Shown: one piece after another, positions 26,125 through 38,785 of the stretch
How the letters are laid out: each line of letters starts with the position of its first letter
Position numbering within the stretch: position 1 is the stretch's first letter
Source of the DNA: Xylocopa sonorina
Lineage: Eukaryota; Arthropoda; Insecta; Hymenoptera; Apidae
Length of the DNA: 64,000 nucleotides
Assembly (NCBI RefSeq): GCF_050948175.1
Contig: NW_027490122.1
Coordinates: 1,302,001-1,366,000 of the forward strand
Direction of reading: 5' to 3'
The notes under the pieces: model-generated
Seen by the model: the letters and a program-made list of their open reading frames with translations, nothing else
Told to the model about the DNA's origin: nothing
Database searches by the model: none
Made by a program: the position numbers and the translations under genes

Positions 26125-26957
26125 ACATAGAAATGAGATGCGATATCGCGTTTTAAGAAGCATTAGAACACCATTGCTACGATAGGTAGACATTTGCAAA
26201 CGCTATTTCCTTGCAAGGAAGTGTCGCATTTACATTCATTTGAAGTGTAGACTAGGAATACATAACACTTCGCAATGAATATTATATCTTACCATGAAAC
26301 ATAGAAATGAGATGCGATATCGCGTTTTAAGAATCATAAGAACTCTATTGCTACGATACGTAGACATCTGCAAACGCTATTTCCTTGCAAGGAAGTTTCG
26401 CATTTACATTCATTTGAAGTGTAGAAGAGGAATACATGATACTTCGCAAATCATATTATATCTTACCATGAAACATAGAAATGAGATGCGATATCGCGTT
26501 TTAAGAAGCATTAGAACACTATTGCTACGATTGGTAGACGTTTGCAAACGCTATTTCCTTGCAAGGAAGTGTCGCATTTACATTCATTTGAAGTGTAGAC
26601 GAGGAATACATGACACTTCGCAAATCATATTATATCTTACCATGAGACATAGGAATGAGATGCGATATCGCGTTTTAAGAAGCATTAGAAATCTATTGCT
26701 ACAATACGTAGACATCTGCAAACGCTATTCCCTAGCGAGGAAGTGTCGCATTTACATTTATTTGAAGTGTAGACGACGGATACATAACACTTCGCAAATC
26801 ATATTATACCTTACAAATGAAACATAGAAATGAGATGCGATATCGCGTTTTAAGAATCATAAGAACTCTATTGCTACGATACGTAGACATCTGCAAACGC
26901 TATTTCCTTGCAAGGAAATGTCGCATTTACATTCATTTGATGTGTAGACGAGGAATA
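26125..26957 (+). repeat. Monomers including a shared one-base insertion
   Basis: About five units. CTTACAAATGAAAC at 26810-26823 carries +1 bp relative to CTTACCATGAAAC. A unit at 32190 carries the near-identical CTTATAAATGAAAC after the same CAATACGTAG and CTATTCCCTAGCGAGG variants, so the two stretches share ancestry. Confidence 0.8.
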
Positions 26958-27703
26958 CATAACACTTCGCAAATCATATTATATCTTACCATGAAACATA
27001 GAAATGAGATGCGACATCGCGTTCTAAGAAGCATTAGAACACTACTGCTACGATACCTAGACATCTGCAGACGCTATTTCCTAGCAAGGAAGTGTCGCAT
27101 TTACATTCATTTGAAGTGTACACGAGGAATACATGACACTTCGCAAATCATATAATATCCTACCATGAAACGTAGAAATGAGATGCGATATCGCGTTTTA
27201 AGAATCATAAGAACTCTATTGCTACGATACGTAGACATCTGCAAACGCTATTTCCTTGCAAGGAAGTGTCGCATTTACAATCAGATGATGTGTTGATGAG
27301 GAATACATAACACTTCGCAAATCATATTATATCTTACCATGAAACATAGAAATGTGATGCGATATCGCGTTTTAAGAAGCATTAGAACTCTATTGCTACG
27401 ATACGTAGACATCTGCAAACGCTATTTCCTTGCAAGGAAGTGTCGCATTTACATTCATTTGAAGTGTAAACGAGGAATACATGACACTTCGCAAATCATA
27501 TTATATCTTACCATGAAACATAGAAATGTGATGCGATATCGCGTTTTAAGAAGCATTAGAACTCTATTGCTACGATAGGTAGACATTTGCAAACGCTATT
27601 TCCTTGCAAGGAAGTGTCGCATTTACATTCATTTGAAGTGTAGACTAGGAATACATAACACTTCGCAAATCATATTATATCTTACCATGAAACATAGAAG
27701 TGA
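26958..27703 (+). repeat. 0.75-kb block, copy 2
   Basis: Partner of 18955-19700. Its part 26991-27460 also matches 32197-32666. In that third copy the monomer that precedes it here (26817-26990) is missing. Confidence 0.82.
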
Positions 27704-27746
27704 GATGCGATATCGCGTTTTAAGAATCATAAGAACTCTATTGCTA

Positions 27747-28463
27747 CGATACGTAGACATCTGCAAACGCTATTTCCTTGCAAGGAAGTGTCGCATTTAC
27801 ATTCAGTTGATGTGTTGATGAGGAATACATAACACTTCGCAAATCATATTATATCTTACCATGAAACATAGAAATGAGATGCGATATCGCGTTTTAAGAA
27901 GCATTAGAACTCTATTGCTACGATACGTAGACATCTGCAAACGCTATTTCCTTGCAAGGAAGTGTCGCATTTACATTCATTTGAAGTGTGGACGAGGAAT
28001 ACATGACACTTCGCAAATCATATTATATCTTACCATGAAACATAGAAATGAGATGCGACATCGCGTTCTAAGAAGCATTAGAACACTACTGCTACGATAG
28101 GTAGACATTTGCAAACGCTATTTCCTTGCAAGGAAGTGTCGCATTTACATTCATTTGAAGTGTATACGAGGGATACATAACACTTCGCAAATCATATTAT
28201 ATCTTACCATGAAACATAGAAATGAGATGCGATATCGCGTTTTAAGAAGCATTAGAACTCTATTGCTACGATACCTAGACATCTGCAAACGCTATTTCCT
28301 TGCAGGGAAGTGTCGCATTTACATTCATTTGAAGTGTAGACGAGGAATACATGACACTCCGCAAATCATATTATATCTTACCATGAAACATAGAAATGAG
28401 ATGCGATATCGCGTTTTAAGAAGCAGCAGAAATCCATTGCTACGATACGTAGACATCTGCAAA
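27747..28463 (+). repeat. 717-bp block, copy 1 of a 1044-bp spaced pair
   Basis: Matches 28791-29507 at exactly 1044 bp (six monomers). It starts within the CGTAG hairpin region, contains the CAGTTGATGTGTTGATG patch, GTGGACGAGG, GCGACATCGCGTTC, GTATACGAGGG, GCAGGGAAG and AAGCAGCAGAAATCC. It ends where GCAAACGC and GCAAATGC part. Confidence 0.9.
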
Positions 28464-28790
28464 CGCTATTTCCTTGCAAGGAAGTGTTGCATTTATATTC
28501 ATTTGAATCGTAGACGAGGAATGCATAACACTTCGCAATGAATATTATATCTTATCATGAAACATAGATATGAGATGCGATATCGCGTTTTAAGAATCAT
28601 ATGAACTCTATTGCTACGATACGTAGACATCTGCAATCGCTATTTCCTTCCAAGGAAGTGTCGCATTTACATTCATTTGAAGTGTAAACGAGGAATACAT
28701 GACACTTCGCAAAACATATTATATCTTACCATGAAACATAGAAATGTGATGCGATATCGCGTTTTAAGAAGCATTAGAACACTATTGCTA
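28464..28790 (+). repeat. Two monomers between the 717-bp copies
   Basis: One type C-like unit (ACATAGATATGAG followed by GCGATATCGC) with CCTTCCAAGG and GCAATCGC variants, then a GTAAACGAGG unit with CGCAAAACATATT. These complete the six-monomer period. Confidence 0.75.
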
Positions 28791-29507
28791 CGATACGTAG
28801 ACATCTGCAAACGCTATTTCCTTGCAAGGAAGTGTCGCATTTACATTCAGTTGATGTGTTGATGAGGAATACATAACACTTCGCAAATCATATTATATCT
28901 TACCATGAAACATAGAAATGAGATGCGATATCGCGTTTTAAGAAGCATTAGAGCTCTATTGCTACGATACGTAGACATCTGCAAACGCTATTTCCTTGCA
29001 AGGAAGTGTCGCATTTACATTCATTTGAAGTGTGGACGAGGAATACATGACACTTCGCAAATCATATTATATCTTACCATGAAACATAGAAATGAGATGC
29101 GACATCGTGTTCTAAGAAGCATTAGAACACTACTGCTACGATAGGTAGACATTTGCAAACGCTATTTCCTTGCAAGGAAGTGTCGCATTTACATTCATTT
29201 GAAGTGTATACGAGGGATACATAACACTTCGCAAATCATATTATATCTTACCATGAAACATAGAAATGAGATGCGATATCGCGTTTTAAGAAGCATTAGA
29301 ACTCTATTGCTACGATACCTAGACATCTGCAAACGCTATTTCCTTGCAGGGAAGTGTCGCATTTACATTCATTTGAAATGTAGACGAGGAATACATGACA
29401 TTCCGCAAATCATATTATATCTTACCATGAAACATAGAAATGAGATGCGATATCGCGTTTTAAGAAGCAGCAGAAATCCATTGCTACGATACGTAGACAT
29501 CTGCAAA
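28791..29507 (+). repeat. 717-bp block, copy 2
   Basis: Partner of 27747-28463; a few substitutions seen (GAGCTC for GAACTC, CATCGTG for CATCGCG, GAAATG for GAAGTG). Confidence 0.9.
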
Positions 29508-32197
29508 TGCTATTTCCTTGCAAGAAAGTGTCGCATTTACATTCATTTGATGTGTAGACGAGGTATAAGTAACACTTCGCAAATCATATTATATCTTACC
29601 AGGAAACATAGAAATGAGATGCGATATCGCGTTTTAAGAAGCATTAGAACTCTATTGCTACGATACGTAGACATCTGCAAACGCTATTTCCTTGCAAGGA
29701 AGTGTCGCATTTACATTCATTTGAAGTGTTGAAGAGGAATACATGACACTTCGCAAATCATATTTTATCTTACCATGAAACATAGAAATGAGATGCGATA
29801 TCGCGTTTTAAGAAGCATTAGAACACTATTGCTACGATAGGTAGACATTTGCAAACGCTATTTCCTTGCAAGGAAGTGTCGCATTTACATTCATTTGAAG
29901 TGTAGACGAGGAATACATGACTCTTCGCAAATCGTTTATATCTTACCATGAAACATAGAAATGAGATGCGATATCGCGTTTTAAGAAGCATTAGAACACT
30001 ATTGCTACGATAGGTAGACATTTCCAAACGCTATTTCCTTGCAAGGAAGTGTCGCATTTACATTCAACTGAAGTGTAGACTAGGAATACATAACACTTCG
30101 CAAATCATATTATATCTTACCATGAAACATACAAATGAGATGCGATATCGCGTTTTAAGAAGCAGCAGAAATCCATTGCTACGATACGTAGACATCTGCA
30201 AATGCTATTTCCTTGCAAGAATGTGTCGCATTCACATTCATTTGATGTGTAGATGAGGAATACATAACACTTCGCAAATCATATTATATCTTACCATGAA
30301 ACATAGAAATGTGATGCGATATCGCGTTTTAAGAATCATAAGAACTCTATTGCAACGATACGTAGACATCTGCAAACGCTATTTCCTTGCAAAGAAGTGT
30401 CGCATTTACATTCATTTGAAGTGTAGACGAGGAATACACAACACTTCGCAAATCATATTATATCTTACCATGAAACATAGAAACGAGATGCGATATCGCG
30501 TTTTAAGTAGCATTAGAACTCTATTGCTACGATACGTAGACATCTGCAAACGCTATTTCCTTGCAAGGAAGTGTTGCATTTATATTCATTTGAATCGTAG
30601 ACGAGGAATGCATAACACTTCGCAATGAATATTATATCTTATCATGAAACATAGATATGAGTTTTAGAAGCATTTGAACTCTATTGCTTCGATACGTAGA
30701 CATCTGCAAACGCTATTTCCTTGCAAGGAAGTGTCGCATTTACATTCATTTGAAGTGTAATCGAGGAATACATGACACTTCGAAAATCATATTATATCTT
30801 ACCATGAAACATAGAAATGAGATGCGATATCGCGTTTTAAGAAGCATTAGAAATCTATTGCTACGATACGTAGACATCTGCAAACGCTATTCCCTAGCGA
30901 GGAAGTGTCGCATTTACATTTATTTGAAGTGTAGACGACGGATACATAATACTTCGCAAATCATATTATACCTTACCATGAAACATAGAAATGAGATGCG
31001 ATATCGCGTTTTAAGAATCATAAGAACTCTATTGCTACGATAGGTAGACATTTGCAAACTCTATTTCCTTGCAAGGAAGTGTCGCATTTACATTCTTTTG
31101 AAGTGTAGACTAGGAATACATAACACTTCGCAAGTCATATTATATCTTACCATGAAACATAGAAATGAGATGCGATATCGCGTTTTAAGAATCATAAGAA
31201 CTCTATTGCTACGATAGGTAGACATTTGCAAACTCTATTTCCTTGCAAGGAAGTGTCGCATTTACATTCATTTGAAGTGTAGACTAGGAATACATAACAC
31301 TTCGCAAATCATATTATATCTTACCATGAAACATAGAAATGAGATGCGATATCGCGTTTTAAGAATCATAAGAACTCTATTGCTACGATACGTAGACATC
31401 TGCAAACGCTATTTCCTTGCAAGAAAGCGTCGCATTTACTTTCATTTGAATCGTAGACGAGGAATGCATAACACTTCGCAATGAATATTATATCTTATCT
31501 TGAAACATAGATATGAGATGCGATATCGCGTTTTAAGAATCATATGAACTCTATTGCTACGATACGTAGACATCTGCAATCGCTATTTCCTTGGAAGGAA
31601 GTGTCGCATTTACATTCATTTGAAGTGTAAACGAGGAATACATGACACTTCGCAAATCATATTATATCTTACCATGAAACATAGAAATGTGATGCGATAT
31701 CGCGTTTTAAGAAGCATTAGAACTCTATTGCTACGATACGTAGACATCTGCAAACTCTATTTCCTTGCAAGGAAGTGTCGCATTTACATTCATTTGTATC
31801 GTAGACGTGGAATGCATAGCACTTCGCAAAGAATATTATATCTTATCATGAAACATAGATATGAGATGCAATATCTCGTTTTAAGGAGCATTTGAACTCT
31901 ATTCCTTCGATACGTAGACATCTGCAAACGCTATTTCCTTGCAAGGAAGTGTCGCATTTACATTCATTTGAAGTGTAGACGAGGAATACATAACACTTCG
32001 CAAATCATATTATATCTTACCATGAAGCATAGAAATGTGATGCGATATCGCGTTTTAAGAAGCATTAGAAATCTATTGCTACAATACGTAGACATCTGCA
32101 AACGCTATTCCCTAGCGAGGAAGTGTCGCATTTACATTTATTTGAAGTGTAGACGACGGATACATAACACTTCGCAAATCATATTATACCTTATAAA
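29508..32197 (+). repeat. Mixed monomers with the only large indel
   Basis: About 15 units. A one-base loss in CGCAAATCGTTTATATC lies near 29934. A 14-bp deletion in a type B unit falls at 30660/30661. Two adjacent near-identical units follow (about 31010-31357), both with GATAGGTAGACATTTGCAAACTC. A type B unit has its signature at about 31868. The ATTTGTATCGTAGACGTGG and CTATTCCTTCG variants at 31793-31910 recur at 42060-42180. Confidence 0.78.
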
Positions 32198-32664
32198 TGA
32201 AACATAGAAATGAGATGCGACATCGCGTTCGAAGAAGCATTAGAACACTACTGCTACGATACCTAGACATCTGCAGACGCTATTTCCTAGCAAGGAAGTG
32301 TCGCATTTACATTCATTTGAAGTGTACACGAGGAATACATGACACTTCGCAAATCATATAATATCCTACCATGAAACGTAGAAATGAGATGCGATATCGC
32401 GTTTTAAGTATCATAAGAAATCTATTGCTACGATACGTAGACATTTGCAAACGCTATTTCCTTGCAAGGAAGTGTCGCATTTACAATCAGATGATGTGTT
32501 GATGAGGAATACATAACACTTCGCAAATCATATTATATCTTACCATGAAACATAGAAATGTGATGCGATATCGCGTTTTAAGAAGCATTAGAACTCTATT
32601 GCTACGATACGTAGACATCTGCAAACGCTATTTCCTTGCAAGGAAGTGTCGCATTTACATTCAT
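32198..32664 (+). repeat. Partial third copy of the 19/27-kb block
   Basis: Carries GCGACATCGCGTTCG, GTACACGAGG, CATATAATATCC with GAAACGTAG, and the ACAATCAGATGATG type D patch, in the same order as 26991-27460. The offset of 5206 bp is 30 monomers minus the 14 bp of net indels between them. Confidence 0.82.
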
Positions 32665-33479
32665 TTGAAGTGTAGACTAGGAATACATAACACTTCGCAA
32701 ATCATATTATATCTTACCATGAAACATACAAATGAGATGCGATATCGCGTTTTAGGAAGCAGCAAAAATCCATTGCTACGATACGTAGACATCTGCAAAC
32801 GCTATTTCCTTGCAAAGAAGTGTCGCATTTACATTCATTTGAAGTGTAGACGAGGAATACACAACACTTCGCAAATCATATTATATCTTACCATGAAACA
32901 TAGAAACGAGATGCGATATCGCGTTTTAAGTAGCATTAGAACTCTATTGCTACGATACGTAGACATCTGCAAACGCTATTTCCTTGCAAGGAAGTGTTGC
33001 ATTTATATTCATTTGAATCGTAGACGAGGAATGCATAACACTTCGCAATGAATATTATATCTTATCATGAAACATAGATATGAGATGCAATATCTCGTTT
33101 TAAGAAGCATTTGAACTCTATTGCTTCGATACGTAGACATCTGCAAACGCTATTTCCTTGCAAGGAAGTGTCGCATTTACATTCATTTGAAGTGTAATCG
33201 AGGAATACATGACACTTCGCAAATCATATTATATCTTACCATGAAACATAGAAATGAGATGCGATATCGCGTTTTAAGAAGCATTAGAAATCTATTGCTA
33301 CGATACGTAGACATCTGCAAACGCTATTCCCTAGCGAGGAAGTGTCGCATTTACATTTATTTGAAGTGTAGACGACGGATACATAACACTTCGCAAATCA
33401 TATTATACCTTACCATGAAACATAGAAATGAGATGCGATATCGCGTTTTAAGAATCATAAGAACTCTATTGCTACGATA
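32665..33479 (+). repeat. 815-bp block, copy 1 (13-monomer spacing)
   Basis: Matches 34927-35741 at 2262 bp, with one substitution noticed (ACATAGATATG versus ACATAGGTATG). Diagnostic words are ACATACAAATG, TTTTAGGAAGCAGCAAAAATCC and AAGTAGCATTAG. A type B unit is included. Confidence 0.9.
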
Positions 33480-34165
33480 CGTAGACATCTGCAATCGCTA
33501 CTTCCTTGCAAGGAAGTGTCGCATTTACATTCATTTGAATCGTAGACGAGGAATGCATAACACTTCGCAAATCATATTATATCTTACCATGAAACATAGA
33601 AACGAGATGCGATATCGCGTTTTAAGAAGCATTAGAAATCTATTGCTACGATACGTAGACATCTGCAAACGCTATTTCCTTGCAAGGAAGTGTCGCATTT
33701 ACATTCATTTGAAGTGTAGACGAGGAATACATGACACTTCGCAAATCATATTATATCTTTCCATGAAACATAGAAATGAGATGCTATATCGCGTTTTAAG
33801 AAGCATTAGAACTCTATCGCTACGATACCTAGACATCTCCAGACACTATTTCCTAGCAAGGAAGTGTCGCATTTACATTCATTTGAAGTGTAGACGAGGA
33901 ATACATAATACTTCGCAAATCATATTATATCTTACCATGAAACATAGAAATGAGATGCGATATCAAGTTTTAAGAATCATAAGAACTCTATTGCTACGAT
34001 ACGTAGACATCTGCAAACGCTGTTTCCTTGCAAGGAAGTGTCGCATTCACATTCATTTGAAGTGTAGACGAGGAATACATAACACTTCGCAAATCATATT
34101 ATATCCTACCATGAAACATAGAAACGAGATGCGATATCGCGTTTTAAGAAGCATTAGAAATCTAT
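33409..34165 (+). repeat. 757-bp block, copy 1 (14-monomer spacing)
   Basis: Matches 35845-36601 at 2436 bp with about six substitutions. It overlaps the preceding block by 71 bp, yet the offset changes from 13 to 14 monomers, so one monomer was gained between the two in the second copy (35742-35915). Marker words are ATCTTTCCATG, GATGCTATATCGCG, CTATCGCTACG, CATCTCCAGACACTATT and GATATCAAGTTTT. Confidence 0.85.
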
Positions 34166-34926
34166 CGCTACGATACTTAGATATCTGCAGACACGATTTC
34201 CTAGCAAGGAAGTGTCGCATTTACATTCATTTGAAGTGTAGACGAGGAGTACATAACACTTCGCAAATCATATTATATCTTACCATGAAACATAGAAATG
34301 AGATGCGATATCGCGTTTTAAGAAGCAGCAGAAATCCATTGCTACGATACGTAGACATCTGCAAATGCTATTTCCTTGCAAGAAAGTGTCGCATTTACAT
34401 TCATTTGATGTGTAGACGAGGTATAAGTAACACTTCGCAAATCATATTATATCTTACCATGAAACATAGAAATGAGATGCGATATCGCGTTTTAAGAAGC
34501 ATTAGAACTCTATTGCTACGATACGTAGACATCTGCAAACGCTATTTCCTTGCAAGGAAGTGTCGCATTTACATTCATTTGAAATGTAGAAGAGGAATAC
34601 ATGACACTTCGCAAATCATATTATATCTTACCATGAAACATAGAAATGAGATGCGATATCGCGTTTTAAGAAGCATTAGAACACTATTGCTACGATAGGT
34701 AGACATTTGCAAACGCTATTACCTTGCAAGGAAGTGTCGCATTTACATTCATTAGAAGTGTAGACGAGGAATACATGACACTTCGCAAATCATATTATAT
34801 CTTACCATGAAACATAGAAATGAGATGCGATATCGCGTTTTAAGAAGCATTAGAACACTATTGCTACGATAGGTAGACATTTCCAAACGCTATTTGCTTG
34901 CAAGGAAGTGTCGCATTTACATTCAA
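34166..34926 (+). repeat. Mosaic monomers
   Basis: About four units. They include ATACTTAGATATCTGCAGACACG, AAGCAGCAGAAATCC with GGTATAAGTAAC (also near 29570), and a unit with CTATTTGCTTGC at 34891. Confidence 0.7.
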
Positions 34927-35741
34927 TTGAAGTGTAGACTAGGAATACATAACACTTCGCAAATCATATTATATCTTACCATGAAACATACAAATGAGAT
35001 GCGATATCGCGTTTTAGGAAGCAGCAAAAATCCATTGCTACGATACGTAGACATCTGCAAACGCTATTTCCTTGCAAAGAAGTGTCGCATTTACATTCAT
35101 TTGAAGTGTAGACGAGGAATACACAACACTTCGCAAATCATATTATATCTTACCATGAAACATAGAAACGAGATGCGATATCGCGTTTTAAGTAGCATTA
35201 GAACTCTATTGCTACGATACGTAGACATCTGCAAACGCTATTTCCTTGCAAGGAAGTGTTGCATTTATATTCATTTGAATCGTAGACGAGGAATGCATAA
35301 CACTTCGCAATGAATATTATATCTTATCATGAAACATAGGTATGAGATGCAATATCTCGTTTTAAGAAGCATTTGAACTCTATTGCTTCGATACGTAGAC
35401 ATCTGCAAACGCTATTTCCTTGCAAGGAAGTGTCGCATTTACATTCATTTGAAGTGTAATCGAGGAATACATGACACTTCGCAAATCATATTATATCTTA
35501 CCATGAAACATAGAAATGAGATGCGATATCGCGTTTTAAGAAGCATTAGAAATCTATTGCTACGATACGTAGACATCTGCAAACGCTATTCCCTAGCGAG
35601 GAAGTGTCGCATTTACATTTATTTGAAGTGTAGACGACGGATACATAACACTTCGCAAATCATATTATACCTTACCATGAAACATAGAAATGAGATGCGA
35701 TATCGCGTTTTAAGAATCATAAGAACTCTATTGCTACGATA
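34927..35741 (+). repeat. 815-bp block, copy 2
   Basis: Partner of 32665-33479. It ends where ATACGTAG is replaced by ATAGGTAG at 35742. Confidence 0.9.
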
Positions 35742-35844
35742 GGTAGACATTTGCAAACTCTATTTCCTTGCAAGGAAGTGTCGCATTTACATTCATTTGA
35801 AGTGTAGACTAGGAATACATAACACTTCGCAAATCATATTATAT

Positions 35845-36601
35845 CTTACCATGAAACATAGAAATGAGATGCGATATCGCGTTTTAAGAATCATAAGAAC
35901 TCTATTGCTACGATACGTAGACATCTGCAATCGCTATTTCTTTGCAAGGAAGTGTCGCATTTACATTCATTTGAATCGTAGACGAGGAATGCATAACACT
36001 TCGCAAATCATATTATATCTTACCATGAAACATAGAAACGAGATGCGATATCGCGTTTTAAGAAGCATTAGAAATCTATTGCTACGATACGTAGACATCT
36101 GCAAACGCTATATCCTTGCAAGGAAGTGTCGCATTTACATTCATTTGAAGTGTAGACGAGGAATACATGACACTTCGCAAATCATATTATATCTTTCCAT
36201 GAAACATAGAAATGAGATGCTATATCGCGTTTTAAGAAGCATTAGAACTCTATCGCTACGATACCTAGACATCTCCAGACACTATTTCCTAGCAAGGAAG
36301 TGTCGCATTTACATTCATTTGAAGTGTAGACGAGGAATACATAACACTTCGCAAATCATATTATATCTTACCATGAAACATAGAAATGAGATGCGATATC
36401 AAGTTTTAAGAATCATAAGAACTCTATTGCTACGATACATAGACATCTGCAAACGCTGTTTCCTTGCAAGGAAGTGTCGCATTCACATTCATTTGAAGTG
36501 TAGACGAGGAATACATAACACTTCGCAAATCATATTATATCCTACCATAAAACATAGAAATGAGATGCGATATCGCGTTTTAAGAAGCATTAGAAATCTA
36601 T
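35845..36601 (+). repeat. 757-bp block, copy 2
   Basis: Partner of 33409-34165, with CTATTTCTTTGC and CTATATCCTTGC variants and CCATAAAACATAG near 36546. Confidence 0.85.
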
Positions 36602-37114
36602 TGCTACGATACCTAGACATCTGCAGACGCTATTTCCTTGCAAGGAAGTGTCACACTTACATTCATTTGAAGTGTAGAAGAGGAATACATGACACTTCGC
36701 AAATCATATTATATCTTACCATGAAAGATAGAAATGAGACGCGATATCGCGTTTTAAGAAGCATTAGAAAGCTGATGCTACGATACGTAGACATCTCCAA
36801 ACGCTATTTCCTAGCGAGGAAGTATCGCATTCACATTCATTTGAAGTGTAGACGAGGAATACATAGCACTTCGCAAATCATGTTATATCTTACCATGAAA
36901 CATAGAAATGAGATGCGATATCGCGTTTTAAGAATCATATGAACTCTATTGCTACGATACGTAGACATCTGCAATCGCTATTTCCTTGCAAGGAAGTGTC
37001 GCATTTACTTTCATTTGGATCGCAGACGAGGAATGCATAACACTTCGCAATGAATATTATATCTTATCATGAAACATAGAAATGAGATGCAATATCTCGT
37101 TTTAAGAAGCATTT
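36602..37114 (+). repeat. Divergent monomers before the second dimer tandem
   Basis: Three units. One reads AAAGATAG, GAGACGCG and GAAAGCTGATGC, with AGCGAGGAAGTATCGCATTCAC; a similar end recurs at 62740-62765. It is followed by a unit with CATATGAAC and a type B unit that keeps ACATAGAAATGAG, so it is an A/B recombinant in the other direction from type C. Confidence 0.75.
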
Positions 37115-37844
37115 GAACTCTATTGCTACGATACGTAGACATCTGCAATCGCTATTTCCTTGCAAGGAAGTGTCGCATTTACTTTCATTTGAAGTGTAGA
37201 CGAGGAATACATGACACGTCGCAAATCATATTATATCTTTCCATGAAACATAGAAATGAGATGCTATATCGCGTTTTAAGAAGCATTAGAACTCTATCGC
37301 TACGATACCTAGACATCTCCAGACACTATTTCCTAGCAAGGAAGTGTCGCATTTACATTCATTTGAAGTGTAGACGAGGAATACATAACACTTCGCAAAT
37401 CATATTATATCTTACCATGAAACATAGAAATGAGATGCGATATCAAGTTTTAAGAATCATAAGAACTCTATTGCTACGATACGTAGACATCTGCAATCGC
37501 TATTTCCTTGCAAGGAAGTGTCGCATTTACTTTCATTTGAAGTGTAGACGAGGAATACATGACACGTCGCAAATCATATTATATCTTTCCATGAAACATA
37601 GAAATGAGATGCTATATCGCGTTTTAAGAAGCATTAGAACTCTATCGCTACGATACCTAGACATCTCCAGACACTATTTCCTAGCAAGGAAGTGTCGCAT
37701 TTACATTCATTTGAAGTGTAGACGAGGAATACATAACACTTCGCAAATCATATTATATCTTACCATGAAACATAGAAATGAGATGCGATATCAAGTTTTA
37801 AGAATCATAAGAACTCTATTGCTACGATACGTAGACATCTGCAA
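37115..37844 (+). repeat. Second tandem 348-bp dimer
   Basis: Copies are 37115-37462 and 37463-37810, with 34 bp of a third. Both share the rare ACACGTCGC (near 37213 and 37561), TTACTTTCATTTGAAG, GATGCTATATCGCG and GATATCAAGTTTT. The third copy parts at GCAAACGC versus GCAATCGC. The dimer is made from two monomers that are also adjacent in the 757-bp block. Confidence 0.9.
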
Positions 37845-38785
37845 ACGCTGTTTCCTTGCAAGGAAGTGTCGCATTCACATTCATTTGAAGTGTAGACGAG
37901 GAATACATAACACTTCGCAAATCATATTATATCCTACCATGAAACATAGAAACGAGATGCGATATCGCGTTTTAAGAAGCATTAGAACTCTATTTCTACG
38001 ATACCTAGACATCAGCAGACGCTATTTCCTAGCAAGGAGGTGTCGCATTTACATTCATTTGAAGTGTGGACGAGGAATACATGACACTTCGCAAATCATA
38101 TTATATCTTACCATGAAACATTGAAATGAGATGCGATATCGCGTTTTAAGAAGCATCAGAAATCCATTGCTACGATACGTAGACATCTGCAAACGCTATT
38201 TCCTTGCAAGAAAGTGTCGCATTTACTTTCATTTGATTCGTAGACGAGGAATGCATAACACTTCGCAATGAATATTATATCTTATCTTGAAACATAGATA
38301 TGAGATGCGATATCGCGTTTTAAGAATCATATGAACTCTATTTCTACGATACGTAGACATCTGCAATCGCTATTTCCTTGCAAGGAAGTGTCGCATTTAC
38401 TTTCATTTGAATCGTAGACGAGGAATGCATAACACTTCGCAATGAATATTATATCTTATCATGAAACGTAGATATGAGATGCAATATCTCGTTTTAAGAA
38501 GAATTTGAAATCTATTGCTTCGATACGTAGACATCTGCAAACGCTATTTCCTTGCAAGGAAGTGTCGCATTTACATTCATTTGAAGTGTAGACGAGGAAT
38601 ACATAACACTTCCCAAATCATATTCTATCTTACCATGAAACATAGAAATGAGATGCGATATCGCGTTTTAAGAATCATAAGAACTCTATTGCTACGATAC
38701 GTAGACATCTGCAAACGCTATTTCCTAGCAAGGAAGTGTCGCATTTACATTCATTTGATGTGTAGACGAGGAGTACATAACACTT
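37845..38785 (+). repeat. Monomers with type B and C units
   Basis: Includes a unit with CATCAGCAGACGC and AAGGAGGTGTCGC (38005-38045), a subfamily that becomes frequent to 55 kb. A type C unit lies near 38290 and a type B unit near 38481. Confidence 0.75.

Noticed and set aside
33121..34698. 525-codon open reading frame, and the dozens of shorter frames on the same strand
   Set aside because: Pure translation of the satellite: the product is a 58-residue repeat rich in K, R, I and Y with no recognisable domain. Starts and stops fall wherever subfamily substitutions put them, and neighbouring copies are broken at the same rate. No promoter, splice or terminator context separates it from the rest of the array.
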